64,000 nt of DNA from Dillenia suffruticosa (Eukaryota > Streptophyta > Magnoliopsida > Dilleniales > Dilleniaceae): contig JAVTVX010000026.1 of assembly GCA_033439265.1 (NCBI GenBank), forward strand, positions 9,177,001-9,241,000, read 5' to 3'. Under the pieces are notes generated by a model, which saw nothing but the letters and a program-made list of their open reading frames with translations, was not told the DNA's origin and did not search any database. Positions 45,782 to 58,574 of this stretch are shown here, one piece after another. Both the position numbers and the translations under genes were made by a program. Positions within the stretch are counted from its first letter, which is position 1, and every line of letters begins with the position of its first letter.

Positions 45782-46395
45782 TCTATCATGTTTCTAGCAA
45801 AATGAGATCATGAAGAGTATTTGTTTAACTAATATGCGTATATTGTATCGTATTTCTAATAACATGTTTTGCATGAAAACATTTATTTATGGTAAATCTA
45901 TTTTTGCATGAAACAAAACTTTGACATATTTGTAAATAGGAACCGATTATTATAAAATATTTTAAGAAATGGATAAATCTTGGATGTTAAAATAAAGGTT
46001 GAGTACTAAATAAGAAATCAGAATATAAAGATTTTTGGATTTTGTGTTTGAAAATTCAAGTAAGGGTAGAAAATATGATAACTTGCTATCTAGGTATCGT
46101 ACCTCCTAGCAAAAAGAGATAGGTATGCAAATGTAGAAGTAACTAACATGATTAAAATGCAACATCTGGGTTCTCAACAGTCGTCCTCCCCATGTATGAT
46201 GACAAAAAAGGAAATTTATAATAAAATAAAATCAATTATTTATTCTTTCAAAAAAAATTGACAAAGTCTCTTCTATTTAGTGACCATTTAACCACCTAGA
46301 GTTGGCATAAAAACCTAATAAAATAAATAGAACACTTTTATTATCAAGTAAGTTAGCATCAATGACCCTCCTGTCCGTCCAACTAAACATATCAT
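45782..46395 (+). repeat. Long direct repeat, copy 2
   Basis: Second copy of the 615-bp segment at 41895-42510, same orientation. Its left edge coincides with the truncated edge of the hAT-like MITE, which points to a duplication or recombination junction there. The Tnp2 remnant begins about 220 bp to its right. Confidence 0.8.
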
Positions 46396-46599
46396 GGTAG
46401 AGATTTGGATTAGTGAGTGATTGTTTCAATTTATTCAAACTTATGATCATTACCTATAGCATTTGACTAATTGTTATTATTTTATATAACTTATTACTAT
46501 AGCTGTGTATGAAGTAGAATTTTTTTTTTTGTTTTTATTGATGATTATTTATGATAAAAAGGGATCAGGTAATGATATTACTATTTATTTATAACCACT

Positions 46600-49085
46600 G
46601 ATTGAAGAGTTTAATTGGCTATGGCAAAGAGTTAGTATCTAAGATGCTTCAAAGAAAGAGTCATTTTGTCTGTATGCCGCCATGTTGTGGACTATTAATG
46701 ACTTTTCAACATATGCTGACTTGTCTGGGTAGAGTACAAAGGGTCGTTATACTTGTCTGACCTGTGATCTTAATATTTCCTCAAAATGGTTATCTAATGG
46801 TTGAAAATTTTGTTACATGGGTCATCAATAGTATTTGGATATGGATAATAGATTTTGATATCATAACCAGTTGTTTGATAGGATTGAAGAGTGGAGATAA
46901 ACACTTAACTTGGTTTTTGGTTTAGAGATATTGAAAAGATTGCAAGGCTGTTCTTTTATTGTTGGAAAACACGTGACTCATTAGATTTGAGAGAGAACAG
47001 TGGACAAGCAAGGAAAAAGAGCTAGTGTGAATCGGACTGAGAATCATGGTGAGGCAGAAATAGAAGACACAAAGATGAAGATAATCCAAATGATGTTGAA
47101 CTATGGAAGAAAAGAAACATTTTTTTGAGTTATCCTATTAGAAGTACAACTTATTGCATAATAATATTGACATTATGCATGTTGAGACGAATGTTTACGA
47201 AATTGCAGTTGTGACAATTCTTAATGGTTCTCAAAAATCCAAAGATAATTTAAAGGCACGTCTTGATTTGAAGGAAATAGTTATCAAACCTGAATTGAAC
47301 ATGCTTGCTTCCTAATAGAAAAATACATATACTAGCAGTTTGTTACTTCTTGAGAGAATGATAAAAAACATTTCTGCAAAATTTTAAAAGAAATTAAGGT
47401 GTCTTATACTTATAGTTTAAATATTTCGAGGGTGTGTAAGTGTGAAAAAGGCTAAACTTGTGAATCTTAAGTCTCATGATTATCATGTTTTGATGCAAGA
47501 TCTCCTTCCAATTGCCTTATGAGCTTCTATACAAAAAAAGGTTGCGTCAGTGCTGGTTGAACTTTCTAACATTTTCAAAACATTTTGTGTAAAAGATTTG
47601 AATATTGGGAATTTACAAAAGGTTCAATCTCGTATAGCAATTACTTTATGTAATATGGAAAAAAATGCTCCCTTATTCCTTCTTTACTATTATTGTCCAT
47701 TTGGAGATTCATCTTCCAAGTGAGGCAATCTTAGGTGGATTAGTTCATTATTAATGGATGTATTTAATCAAGAGGCATTTTCTATATTTAGATCTCAAAT
47801 TCCATTAGTATACACCTTTTTAATCTATAAAGATATCTAAAAACAATTATATTCTTTTAAGGTGTTATGCAGTATTTAAATCTTATGTGCATAATAAGGC
47901 TCATCCTGAGAGTTTAATTGCAGAAGGATATATTGTAGAAGAGTGTTTAACCTTTTGTTTGAGGTACTTCGATGGAATTGAGACAAGATTTACAAGGAAG
48001 CCTCAAAATCCTAACTTAATGGATGATGAAGAGTCAAACATGTATTTATTCAACACTTATGGAAAGATAATTGGAAGAACTGATGTTATAAAGTTGGATA
48101 ACATCACATGGAGGCAATCACATCGTTGTATTCTCAATCACCATGAAAGCATGATCCCTTTATGCATGTAAGTAAGTAAATTAAATAGGTTTATATGTTT
48201 AATATTTTAAGTCCAAATAATTCTAATTTAATGAATTTTCTGAGTAAATTTCAACAATTTATAAGGAGGTAATATTGGAGACGTTTGTCCAATCGTGAGA
48301 TTGATACACTCACTTATGAAAACTTTCATGGTTGAGGGAAATCATTAGATATACACTAATTAGGATAAAGTTTCATATTTCATGCAATGTTTACCTTAAT
48401 TATATTAATTTGAATTATCCACATTTTATTTCATTTATGGTTTCAAATTGAGCTACCTATACGAAAGAAACAAAATTGTTAGATCAAAAGTTTGTCCTTA
48501 TTGCAAAGAGATACATAGGACTTGCAATTGATGGTTTTAGATTTTTTACTAAGACCATGAGAAAAATAAATGGACTCAAAATTCCATAGTAGTTGTGAGT
48601 TCATCAATAACAAACTATACAAATATTAGAGATGCGAATCTAAGGTAAGGAAGTGTAGACTACAATGACATTTTGATTGACATTATTGAGATAGATTATT
48701 ATGGAAAAGTAAAGGCTATTCTATTTTGATGTGATTGGGCTAATGTTCTTTGTGGCAGAGGTATTAGAGAAAATGACTTGGGTTTTACACTTGTGAGTTT
48801 TTATTGGTTAATACACACCGTTGAACAATTGGTCTATAAGTCTTTTACGTTTTCATCAAAAGTGAAACATGTGTTCTATTCACAATATCCTAAAGATGAG
48901 AAATAGGTTGTTAATATCCATAATACACCAACAGATTCGATTGATATGGGTAATAAAGCGAGTAGTAGTAACTTAGAGATGGATTTTGAATGCTTATCTT
49001 TTCTTGCCTAGTCACTAAATAAGAACATAGATGGAGATTCTAGTCAACTTGGGTTTGGGATGATATGATTGAAGATTTATACGAT
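46600..49085 (+). pseudogene. Degenerate CACTA (En/Spm) Tnp2 transposase
   Basis: Plus-strand fragments in several frames follow plant CACTA Tnp2 in order: LWTINDFSTYADLSG and TKGRYTCLTCD (46.68-46.78 kb), CYMGHQ (46.81 kb), NIDIMHVETNVYE (47.16-47.2 kb), KSKDNLKARLDLKE (47.24-47.28 kb), LKSHDYHVLMQDLLPIAL (47.47-47.52 kb), then the best block 47887-48171 (HPESLIAEGYIVEECLTFCLRYFDGIETRF, quoted in parts; DUF4218 region end), and a DUF4216-like stretch near 48.64-48.9 kb (DIIEIDYYGKVKAILFDCDW region, FYSQYPKDEK). Stops such as that at 48172-48174 and frame shifts separate them. The family catalyses cut-and-paste transposition; this copy cannot. AT-rich sequence 49086-49730 with short ORFs may be further CACTA sequence. 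Confidence 0.85.
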
Positions 49086-49734
49086 GATTAGCAGGTTGTT
49101 AACTCTATATGTATCTCTCTACATGTATTTCTCAAATTTGTATCGAATTTTTTATGTTCAAATTTATTGTGAGTTATATATACCTTGTTATTATACTAAG
49201 AGGAACCTTCATATTTATATTTATAATCTACTTATTTTTTATTGATTTAGTTATTATTATGTGTCAACATAGAGAGAATCTAAAAGGTATATGGATTGTG
49301 AAAACATCTAAAGAAATACCATGATTAGCTATTGATGAGTATCTGAATGTAGATAGAAATGATATTTTACATGAGACCACCTTTGATAATATTGTACAAA
49401 GTTCTATCCACACATACGTATTCATTTAGAAGTATAGTAGATAAGACAATTATCTTGGGAAAAGTTCTTATATTTTATGAATTTGGGTAGACTTTTTGAA
49501 CAGTTTTATAAAAACTAGAAAAAAAGGGGGTACTATTGATGATGTATCAACAATATGTGGTGGCGATATGTCTCCATATGTTTTGCAACTAATTTTTATG
49601 ATAGAATATTGTGTGTAAGGTAGTTTATGGTGTTGTACAAATAGTGTTTCGATGATAATCATGTAATATAGTTTGAAGAAACAAAGGCTGAACAAACTGT
49701 AAATACGTAGGCAATTGAGCACTAGGTGTCTAGA

Positions 49735-52700
49735 TCGACCTACTAATTGTACAAGTTGATCTATCAAGGGTTATGTCTTAGGAAAACGAGCTCATTCGAC
49801 TTACAAATACCATTAGGTCGATCCACATAGACCAACATGTCAACCTAGGCTATGACAATTGTAACGCCGACTCTATGATGCCGTACTTTTGCACTCCTGT
49901 TCCTAAATTAAATAAAATATTCCTCAGTTTATATACATGGAGAGATTTTAATTTTATTGATATTTGATTTTGAGTTATTTAAATTGAATTTTTGATATAT
50001 TTAAAATTTTCCCGTATCCGCGAATTTTAGTTTAAAATGAATATAAAAATAGATATAAATAATAATAATAATAAGAGTGTAAAAAAAAAAAAAAAACAGC
50101 GAGTGTTGCGTTTTGAGGCAAAACGCAGCACCCCATCACCTAAATTAGATTAGGGCTTTTAGCCTTAATCTTTCTTTCTCTCTCTCTCTCTCTCTCTCCG
50201 CCTCTTCCCCTTCCTGTGGCCGATTCACCTTCTTCCTCCTCCGCCGCTGCTCTCTCGCTTCACCATTGTTCCTCCCTCCCGTGAGCACCACCTCCCGGTG
50301 AGCGCGCCATTGCGTGTGACCTTTTGCGAGCGCGCGCCTCAGCTTGCAAGCTCGCCAGCTTGCAGCGCAATCCTCCTCGCGTGAGCGCGATCCTCCTACC
50401 AGCGCGCCACAGTACAAGCGTGAGCGCGCAGCTGCCCTAGCGTACCACAGCGTGGGTGCGCCTACTCGGGAGCGCACTTGCGCATGAGCATGCGCTAGCC
50501 CGCTAGCGCGCACAACCCCCCAGCGCGTACTGCCCGCGAGCCACTGTGACCCGCAAAGCCCACTGCGGCCCGCAAGTCCGCTAGCATGTAGACCCGCAAG
50601 CCCCTTGCTGACCCATGAGCCCACTGCGGCCCGCTAGCCTGTTGACCCACGAGCCCACGAACTTCTACGCAGGTAACTGACTTAGGGTTTTGATCCAAAT
50701 CTAAGTGTTTATGACATAGTTAATAAATCTTGTTTTGATAGGAAGCAGTGCAGATTTTGGAGTGTCGAGAAGACATTCAGACGAAAGTCTGCACTCCGAG
50801 AAAACCCTAGGTGAGAGAAATGCAATCTCTTCAACATTTGAAATAAATTTTATCAAATTTAGGTTTCAATACCTGTAAGATGACATTGGTGTATATTTAT
50901 ATATTAAGGAATTAAGATTTATATAAACTTAGGGAAGATGATAAACCCTAAGAATAATTGAAAATTTGATGACAATTGTGATAATCTGATTATGTTGACT
51001 TTCTTGGAGATTTGAAGAGTCGATTTGGTTTGATTTTGGAAAATAGGGAGTGATCACTCTCCCTAGAAATGTGAGTGAGACCCTAATCTCTTGCATGAAA
51101 TAGTGAAACCTGATTTTATCGTGTTTTTTTAAATAAAATATGCTTTTGATATGCATTGTCTCGACGTATGGAATTGAAATTCAAATTTGTTTTGTGATTA
51201 TTGGAGTGTCGTACTTATGTTTTCTATGATTATGCATTCATGTTTGAAATGAAATGAAATTGTGCCATGATTTAAGAAATGGAATGTTTTCTATTCTACC
51301 GTCGCATTGGCATGGATTTGAAATGATTTAATAATTGTATTGGCACACGGATTTAAAATGTTTTGATGATCTGTATGGGCCGGGTGCCCATTTGTGATGA
51401 GATGATCTGTATAGGCCGGGTGCCCACTTTTGATGAGATGATATTTTTTGATAAATTCCGTAGCTACGAATGAGGTTTTGTAGAGGCACCGGGTTGCCAT
51501 AATACGCTTCTGTAGGAGGTATCCGCAAACGTTTTATGTCTAATAGTTATAGGCGCGGCCGGTTGAACCCAATGTAAGGGGGAGGACGTGTGTGACGCCA
51601 CCGTCTAGCACTGAGTGGGGTCCTATACACGATGATGAGCTAGCCCCAGCGAACTCATGGCTAATGTCGGGGTAGAGAGCTATTTTTGAAAACTCTTTGC
51701 ATAATAAAACTCCCGATGCGTCTGTCCTTAGTCATGGTTGACCTTTGCCAGGATCCTTTCGGCTTGCTCTATGGTCTACTTGATTTTAAATGGATGCATA
51801 TATGTATGTTATCGTGTGAATGATTTAATGAGTTCATTTGAGCGAACATATCATGATTTACTGTAAAATTTAAATTATTGGTTATGAATGATATTATTTG
51901 ACACTCCAATGTTCACCTATATTATTAGTACTTGAGATTAATCCCCTCACTCACTGGGTATCTTTTTTGATACTTACCCCTCTTCTTTCCCTCCTCAGAC
52001 AGGATATTGTGCTAGAGTCGTCGTTTCGGGCTCTAGAGGATTTGGTAGCTCATTGGTGGATTTGAGTGTTTTTCGATGGTGAGATTTAAATTAAGTTGAG
52101 ATATGAGCTCCGCACCTTATTTTCAACCCTATGAGGTCTTGACCTTGAGATCCGTAGTTGACCGTGTATTTATTATGGGATTGACTGTATAATTTATGTA
52201 CATTTATTTGCAAAACTCTCAAATTTCATTTGCATTGAGGCAAATTGTAGTATTTGAATGTCAATTTGGGAAAATTAGTTATAAATTGTATAAAACTTAG
52301 ACCCGCTCAGTGTGGCGGTTGTTCATGCTTTAGTTGGGCATGACAGTAGAAGTCTGTGTCTAGAATTGTTGAAAATTTACTTAGCCTGGCGTTGTTCTGG
52401 ATATCTGCTATGGTTGGTGGGTTGTTGTGAGGCAGGAATGTCCATTTTATTTTATTTACAGGATGATTTTAAATTATATAGGTTTAAACATGTTTATTTG
52501 TACATAGGAGACCTCCGATTTATGGGGAGGTTCTGTCCGATTTTCTATAAAAATATAGCCTGCATTCAGGGTAACGGACGGCTGCTTACGACCTCGGTTC
52601 GGGGCGTGACGACAATACTGGTTTACTAACACAAACCTGTCAACCTATAAGAAGAACAATTGACCTAGGGACATATACATGTCGATCTCTTGAATGAACA

Positions 52701-53790
52701 AGTCAACCTAAACATAGCTTAGCCCTTGGACACACTTAGAATATTTTGCTTGAAATTGAACAAGTCGACCCTAAGGAAGGAGTTGTCGACCCAGATAATA
52801 CACCTCACTATGGTTAAGGATCGAATGAGATCAGATCGACCTTTAGAGTAAAACATGTCGAACTAAGCTTGCACTAACACAAAACAAGGATAAGATTTAG
52901 ATAGGTCAACCCATACATGGATCAGGTCAACCTTCCTTAATGAAATCACAAAACATGTTGACCAGAAGACAAACGTGTCGACATAGAGGCATAAATAGAC
53001 CTACGAAGACAAACATGTCGACCAATTGGAAGTTCAGGGCAACCAATTGAAGAACCCTATTGACCTAAGATCATTTAACTCTTAGGATGAGCCACAATAG
53101 GTTGACCTACACACAAAGAATAGGTCAACCTATCTATAGTCAAAGTGAAAGGATAGGGTAACCTTCATTGAACATGTTGATCTATCATGAGTTAAAGCAA
53201 TACATCCATTCGACTTAACAACATATTTGTTGACCTAGGAACTTTAATGAGTCGACCTTTGACTATAATATTACATTGAATTGTCAACCTATTCAATGAT
53301 GAGTTGAATGTTCCCTTTCAGTCAATTGAAACTAGGAGTTAAATTGGCTAACCTATAGATACAAGCCGACTTGAGAACTAACTTGTTGGCACAAGAATCA
53401 AAGTTTTAAGGAAATTCAAAGCAAAGGTCGATCCATGAAGGAAGAAAGGTCGACCCTATTTTACTTTACATAGGTCGACCTAGGGAGAGAAGCATGTCGA
53501 TCTAAACCTAGACTAAGTAGTTCTCACAACACATAAGTTGATCTAGGGGACATATATGTTGACCAAGACCAAAACAAAATTGTTTCTAAAACTATAGAGT
53601 CAACCCAAGAGATGTATATGTCGATCTAAACCTTTGCATATAAGACTTCTCAAAACATAGGTCGACTAGGATCACACACATATCTACCTATACCCTTTAA
53701 TGAGTTGATGCAAGAAATTGACAGGTCGACCTACACTCACATTTTGTATCTTATGGATAAATATCTTTTTGAAATTATGTCAACCTATAC
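49735..53790 (+). repeat. Left GTCGAC-motif array, split by a solo LTR
   Basis: About 49735-49859 and 52617-53790 (some 1.3 kb after removing the inserted LTR) hold several dozen copies or one-base variants of GTCGACC or GGTCGAC, e.g. CATAGGTCGACCTAGG and AGCATGTCGATCTAAACC near 53.46-53.52 kb. Many come in pairs about 25 bp apart with the pattern GTCGACCTA … ACATGTCGACC. Mutated copies are mostly GTCAACC, GTTGACC or GTCGATC, as expected from CpG decay. No ORF follows the repeats. Facing, inverted motifs lie at 55.24-55.92 kb. Confidence 0.7.
49855..52616. mobile_element. Solo LTR, Ty3/gypsy type (about 2.75 kb)
   Basis: A single long terminal repeat with no internal region: it begins TGTAACGCCG (49860) and ends GGGGCGTGACG (52611), close to the inverted TGTAACGCCCC/GGGGCGTTACA termini common in plant chromovirus (Tekay-like) LTRs. 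A perfect 5-bp duplication ACAAT flanks it (49855-49859 and 52612-52616). It has a CpG-rich stretch at about 50280-50660, a duplicated GATCTGTATGGGCCGGGTGCC phrase (51368 and 51410, second with one change), and a CCCCTCACTCACTGGG segment near 51940. Family is from memory of LTR features; the solo structure and duplication are seen directly. Confidence 0.78.
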
Positions 53791-53799
53791 AACTTAATG

Positions 53800-55235
53800 A
53801 TGTCTTCCTAAGACAACTACTTTTCAAATTTCAAAATGGTTAAACTTTCGAATGTTTAATACAATCATGATTAACACTTATTAACCAAACTTAACACAAC
53901 ATATAATGTTTGATTAAAGTGTCTGTTTAGTCTAACCACTCTTTTGTAGCAAAAGCAAAATATTTGATTGGTTAGTAGATTGTAGCGCAAAATCAAATGT
54001 GCAGAGAGCAATAGGTAAAGCATTAAATGAAAAGCGATGAAGAGCATCAATGAGAAACATTCGAATTCAACCACCACACAACTGCTCTCTTCAATCCATC
54101 TACAAATGCCAAAATGAAGAAGAAGAGGATGAAAAATGACTCATTGATGAACTAAACGATAAACAAATTGAATGCATTAATTGTTTTATTTCTGAAACAC
54201 TACACTATGTTCTTTTATTTTTTCATCTTTTATTGAGTTTAGTCTCTAGTAAGCTCATATCTATTACATCTGTGGATTGAAGTCTCTTTCTCTATAACAT
54301 TTTTCTTCTCTTATACTGAAAGTTACAACGATTGTTATGGGATTCACGGTCTGGTATTTAGAGAGAGAAAGAGTAAACCTATGTTAGGTTGGGAAGTTAG
54401 TGTTTGTGGAGAAACAATGTAATAGGCCTGTTATTCAGTTAGAGCGGGGTAAATAGTTGAATATAAATAATTTTTAAAAATAAAAATTGGATGTACATGT
54501 ATAAAAAAAATGTTTGGATCTTGATAGTAGAATAAAGAACATATAGAGATTTTTATAGAGGTTTAACCAAACCTGATATATGTCTACCCTTAGACTCTCT
54601 CTGGATTTTTTACTAATAATTCAATGATATAAACTTGATTACAGGTTCAAGTTAAAACTTTACAGTTTTTCTACACAACATCATTCTTTAATTTTATATA
54701 GATTGATTTCTCACTTACAAGACCTAAGACAGTAACACTTACTCTTTGGTCTTTTGAACAATTAACACAAGCAAGAACAAAATGTCAAAGATGAGAGGCT
54801 TTAATCATCTGATTTGACAGAATTGAGTTCAATCTTCAAATACTCGAAAAGGATTAGGAATTAAGAAAACAGAGTATGACAAGCAATAAATACAAGTAAT
54901 GAAGTTGTTAAGAAATTCAATTGGTCATTCACTCTTATGTTTTTCTTCATACCTCTTCTTTGGTATTTATTGTGGATTTGAAGAGATCTGTTGAAGGGTT
55001 GTTGTATCCAAACGTTACATATTTAATGTCAATGTCCTCCATTAATGCTCTATGCAACAGTACCAATTTTTACACCGAACCTCCATCCTTTTACTGGCGT
55101 CACTTTCTTGTTAACTAATCAATGCTTGTTTTTCGCTGCATTTAAACATTAGATTTGATCGAAATGAAAATATTCAGAGAATAAAAAAAAAATGACCGTT
55201 GAGTTCAAATCTATTTTGAAAATTTATTTTCTGAC
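53800..55235. other. Core between the two GTCGAC arrays
   Basis: About 1.4 kb, AT-rich, with no ORF above 70 codons. Two phrases, GAGCGGGGTAAATAG (about 54443) and AGAGATTTTTATAGAGGTTTAACC (54545-54568, in two stretches), resemble from memory a dispersed plant repeat with GGGGTGAATAG and TTTATAGTGGTT words. Whether it ever coded for anything is not visible. Confidence 0.45.
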
Positions 55236-55239
55236 AACT

Positions 55240-55925
55240 TTGAGTTGATACGTTTAAATGGCACATCGACCTGAATTCAAAATTCTGTGTTATGTTCTTG
55301 ACTAAATAAGTCGACAAGATTGTATCAAGATCAACAAGAGCATGTACCAAATTAAATAAGTGGACATACAGAGTTAAATTGGTCGATGTGTTCTGATATG
55401 TCGACATGTTTCTAGTGGACATCGATATGACATTCTTTGAAAATCAATATCCTAGATTGACAAGCTTTAACTATATATCGATACAGTCCTGTGTACCTAT
55501 AAAATTTGTGGACCTATTTAAGTGAATTGGTCGATGTGCTTATGCATGTCGACAAGATTGATGGTAGGTCATTGTGTGATATTAAGGAATCAATAAATAT
55601 CAGGTCGACAAGTTTACTATATACATCGATATGTTACTATACAGATAAAGATTGGTGGACCAGTCTTTTAAAATTGGTCGATATGTTAAGTTATGTTGAC
55701 AAGGCTGGTCATTAAGTCGATGTGTGATATTTAAGCAACATTATATCAGGTTGACATGTTTTAGTCTTACATCGACATGTTTCTGTGCTAGTATAAAATT
55801 GGTGGACATGACTCATAAAATAGATTGATGTGTGTTTCATGTTGACACGGTCAATAGCACAGGTTAGAAAAGTAATTATATGTATTAGGAAATATTACAA
55901 TATTTTATCGACATGTGATTGATTT
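55240..55925 (-). repeat. Right GTCGAC-motif array, inverted relative to the left one
   Basis: Repeated AATTGGTCGATGTG … ATGTCGACAAG units about 60-80 bp apart (e.g. near 55315, 55380, 55528, 55605, 55675, 55710). Read on the minus strand they give GTCGACAT … ACATCGACCAATT, parallel to the left array's GTCGACCTA … ACATGTCGACC. The arrays thus face each other like subterminal repeats of one DNA element. Confidence 0.6.
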
Positions 55926-55929
55926 ATAG

Positions 55930-56505
55930 TGACGATTAGAAAAGTATTGGTAAAATTACTATTTTTTATCATCGGTTTCAAAAGTATTGATAAAAATTAT
56001 TACATTTTATCGTCAGTTATTATATGTATTAGGAAATATTACTATATTTTATCGTCAGTTACCACAATTGTTAAGAAATATTACTATCATTTATCGTCGA
56101 TTATCACATATGTTAAGAAATGTTACTACCTATATTGTCGATTACCACTCAGTTATTATATGTGTTAATATAATTTATTGCTTATATTATCGATGACTAC
56201 AAGTGAGGAAAAATTACTGTTTTTATCGTCGGGTTGGAAAAAGTTATAATAATACTGTCAGTTACCACATGGTTACTGTTTTGTATCGTTATGGTTACTG
56301 TCTTGTATCGTTAGTTACACAAGTGTTAGAAAATATTACTCTCTTAAGAAATGTTACTCTCTTTTATCATCATGTTAGGTTAGGAATGTTATTCTCTTTT
56401 ATACTCGGTTATCACAAGTGTCAAAAACAAATTACTATTTTATCGTTGGTTATCACTAAGTTACTGCCCGTTACCACTGTTACCACATGATATCAATAGT
56501 GACAA
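55930..56505 (+). repeat. Diverged tandem repeat (TTATCGTCAGTTACCACA unit)
   Basis: About ten units carry TTTTATCGTCRGTTA, then CCACA(A/T)GTGTTA and GAAATATTACT, at a mean spacing of about 55 bp. A T-run (56507-56524) closes it. ORFs of 69-95 aa across it are repeat translations. It directly adjoins the right GTCGAC array and shares the ATCGWC core, so it may be the outermost subterminal part of the same element. Confidence 0.65.
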
Positions 56506-58574
56506 TTTTTTTTTTTTTTTTTTTAAAGATGGTAGGTAAATTAAAAGACTAAAAAATAAAGAAATTACAAAAATAATATAAACGTAATAAAGATTATAAT
56601 TGATACAAAGTAGAATGATTAATACATATAAGACAAAAAAGAGAAAAGATTACATGTCCCACAACTATATGCCATCTGAGATGTTCCAAACAAAAAATGT
56701 TCATCACAGTTTGAAGGTATCTCTATTCACAATCTTTTGTGTCAATCTATTCATTAAAAACCAATAGTGAAATAGTGAAATCATTGTAAATAATAAATAA
56801 TGATTGTATTTCTTTTCTTTTCTTTTCTTTAAACCCAAAACATTTTGATAGCGTTGATATCTATATTTCTTCACAATTATTCAAAATAAAAAATTAAAAA
56901 CGGTATTTTAATATTAAATTTCAAATTAAAATAATATGTTTATTTTAAAAACAGGGATGCTCATCCGTTGTTCGACCAAATCTTTCAAATACTCAATGTG
57001 ATTAATTTTTTTATAAAACTTTGCAAAGTGAGTGAGAGGCTTAAATGTGTTAGGGGAGAAGATCTTTCAAGGGAACGATGGAGAAACTTTGATGTTGGAG
57101 CTTTCGCCGCTTTTGATTTATAATATATCATTTTCATAAACAAATTTTTAAATTCCTTCCCAATTTTTCTTTTGCATTTTTGCTCCCACCTCTTTTTCCA
57201 TTACTACATTTCTTAATTCCTCACAATTTTTTTTTTATACTTTTAATCAATACCACCATGTGTCTTTCATATGTGTGTTGAAAAAATTACTTCATTTCAG
57301 TAATTTTTACTACTTATTATTACATTTCTTGCAAACTACTTACTACATTTCCTGCAAGCGCATGCCTATGCGGATCCTTGCTATAACCTTTGTGCTGTGT
57401 TAATTATATCTATTTGATTAATTAAAAATTACGTATATTCTATATTAGATGACAATAAATTTATTAATATTATTATTTTAAATAATGTAATGATATGAAA
57501 TTAGTAATTTATATAATATAATATCATAGTTTTGAAAATTTATTGAGCAATTATTAGATAATATAGTGTTGTAATTTAAAAATATGACAATGTAATGTAA
57601 TTGTATGTAATGGTGTAATTAATTATGTTGACATAATTAATTAAGAACACTAAATCTTGTATCTATTGTATCGACAGAGACTGAGTCTCAACTTCGATCA
57701 AAATTTATAATTACAAAGCATTATCAGCAATGAATAAAAATTTAATCTCTCATATTTCCACACTCCACACAATTTCCACACACACAACTTCTACACATCA
57801 CACACATGTACCACCAACTCCAACCATATCTCAATCACTAATATTTCATATGTAATATTATTTAAAATTAGTATAGTACACTTTGATTTGCATATATTAG
57901 TTTTTCTGAAATAATTTATGAAACTTATCTTCATCCACATTAAATGCATGAGAAGTTGGTTCATCTACGATCATGCAAATGTGTGAATGATTATGTAAAT
58001 CTGTGAATGAATCATGTAACATGCGAAACATATCATGGTCAAAAAATTATCATGTAGTTGGATACATTAGATTCATATAAATTTTTATTACTCTCTCCAT
58101 GATTAACAAGTAATTGAAAACCGTGTGTGTAGTATAGGAAATCTTAATGTGTTGTATTAGATTGAAATTTGCACATGCAAATTCAAGAAATACAATCACC
58201 CATCAATATATTCATCACTTCCTTAGAATATCTGTCTATCATATTAAATACAAATCAAATCATTTGCACAAATTTGTATTGAAATAACTCATTTGCACAA
58301 ATTTGCATTGGCGCCAAAATGAGAAATCTTTTTTCTGGAGTTACTATTCAAATGTTTGTAAAAGTTAAAAGAGTAAATCTTCTAAATTAAGTACGAATTA
58401 AAATAAATTAATATTAATGTTGCTATTTTTTTTAATTTATATAAAGTTATATAATATTGATAATTACTAATTTAATATTATTACATTTTTTAAATTAATA
58501 ATATTAACAATTTAAATTAATAAATTCATATCATTATATTATTTAAATTAAGAATATTAATAATTTAAATTAAC
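56506..58574. other. AT-rich intergenic DNA
   Basis: Very AT-rich, with no ORF of interest. A CTTTT run (56812-56831), a CACACA-rich patch (57757-57810) and two ATTTGCACAAATTTG phrases (58260-58310) are the only repeats noticed. Confidence 0.5.

Noticed and set aside
40617-49085. One single intact CACTA transposon spanning this interval
   Set aside because: Subterminal repeats at the left are not matched by the array to the right of Tnp2, no terminal CACTA was seen, and duplicated segments interrupt the interval, so only parts were annotated.
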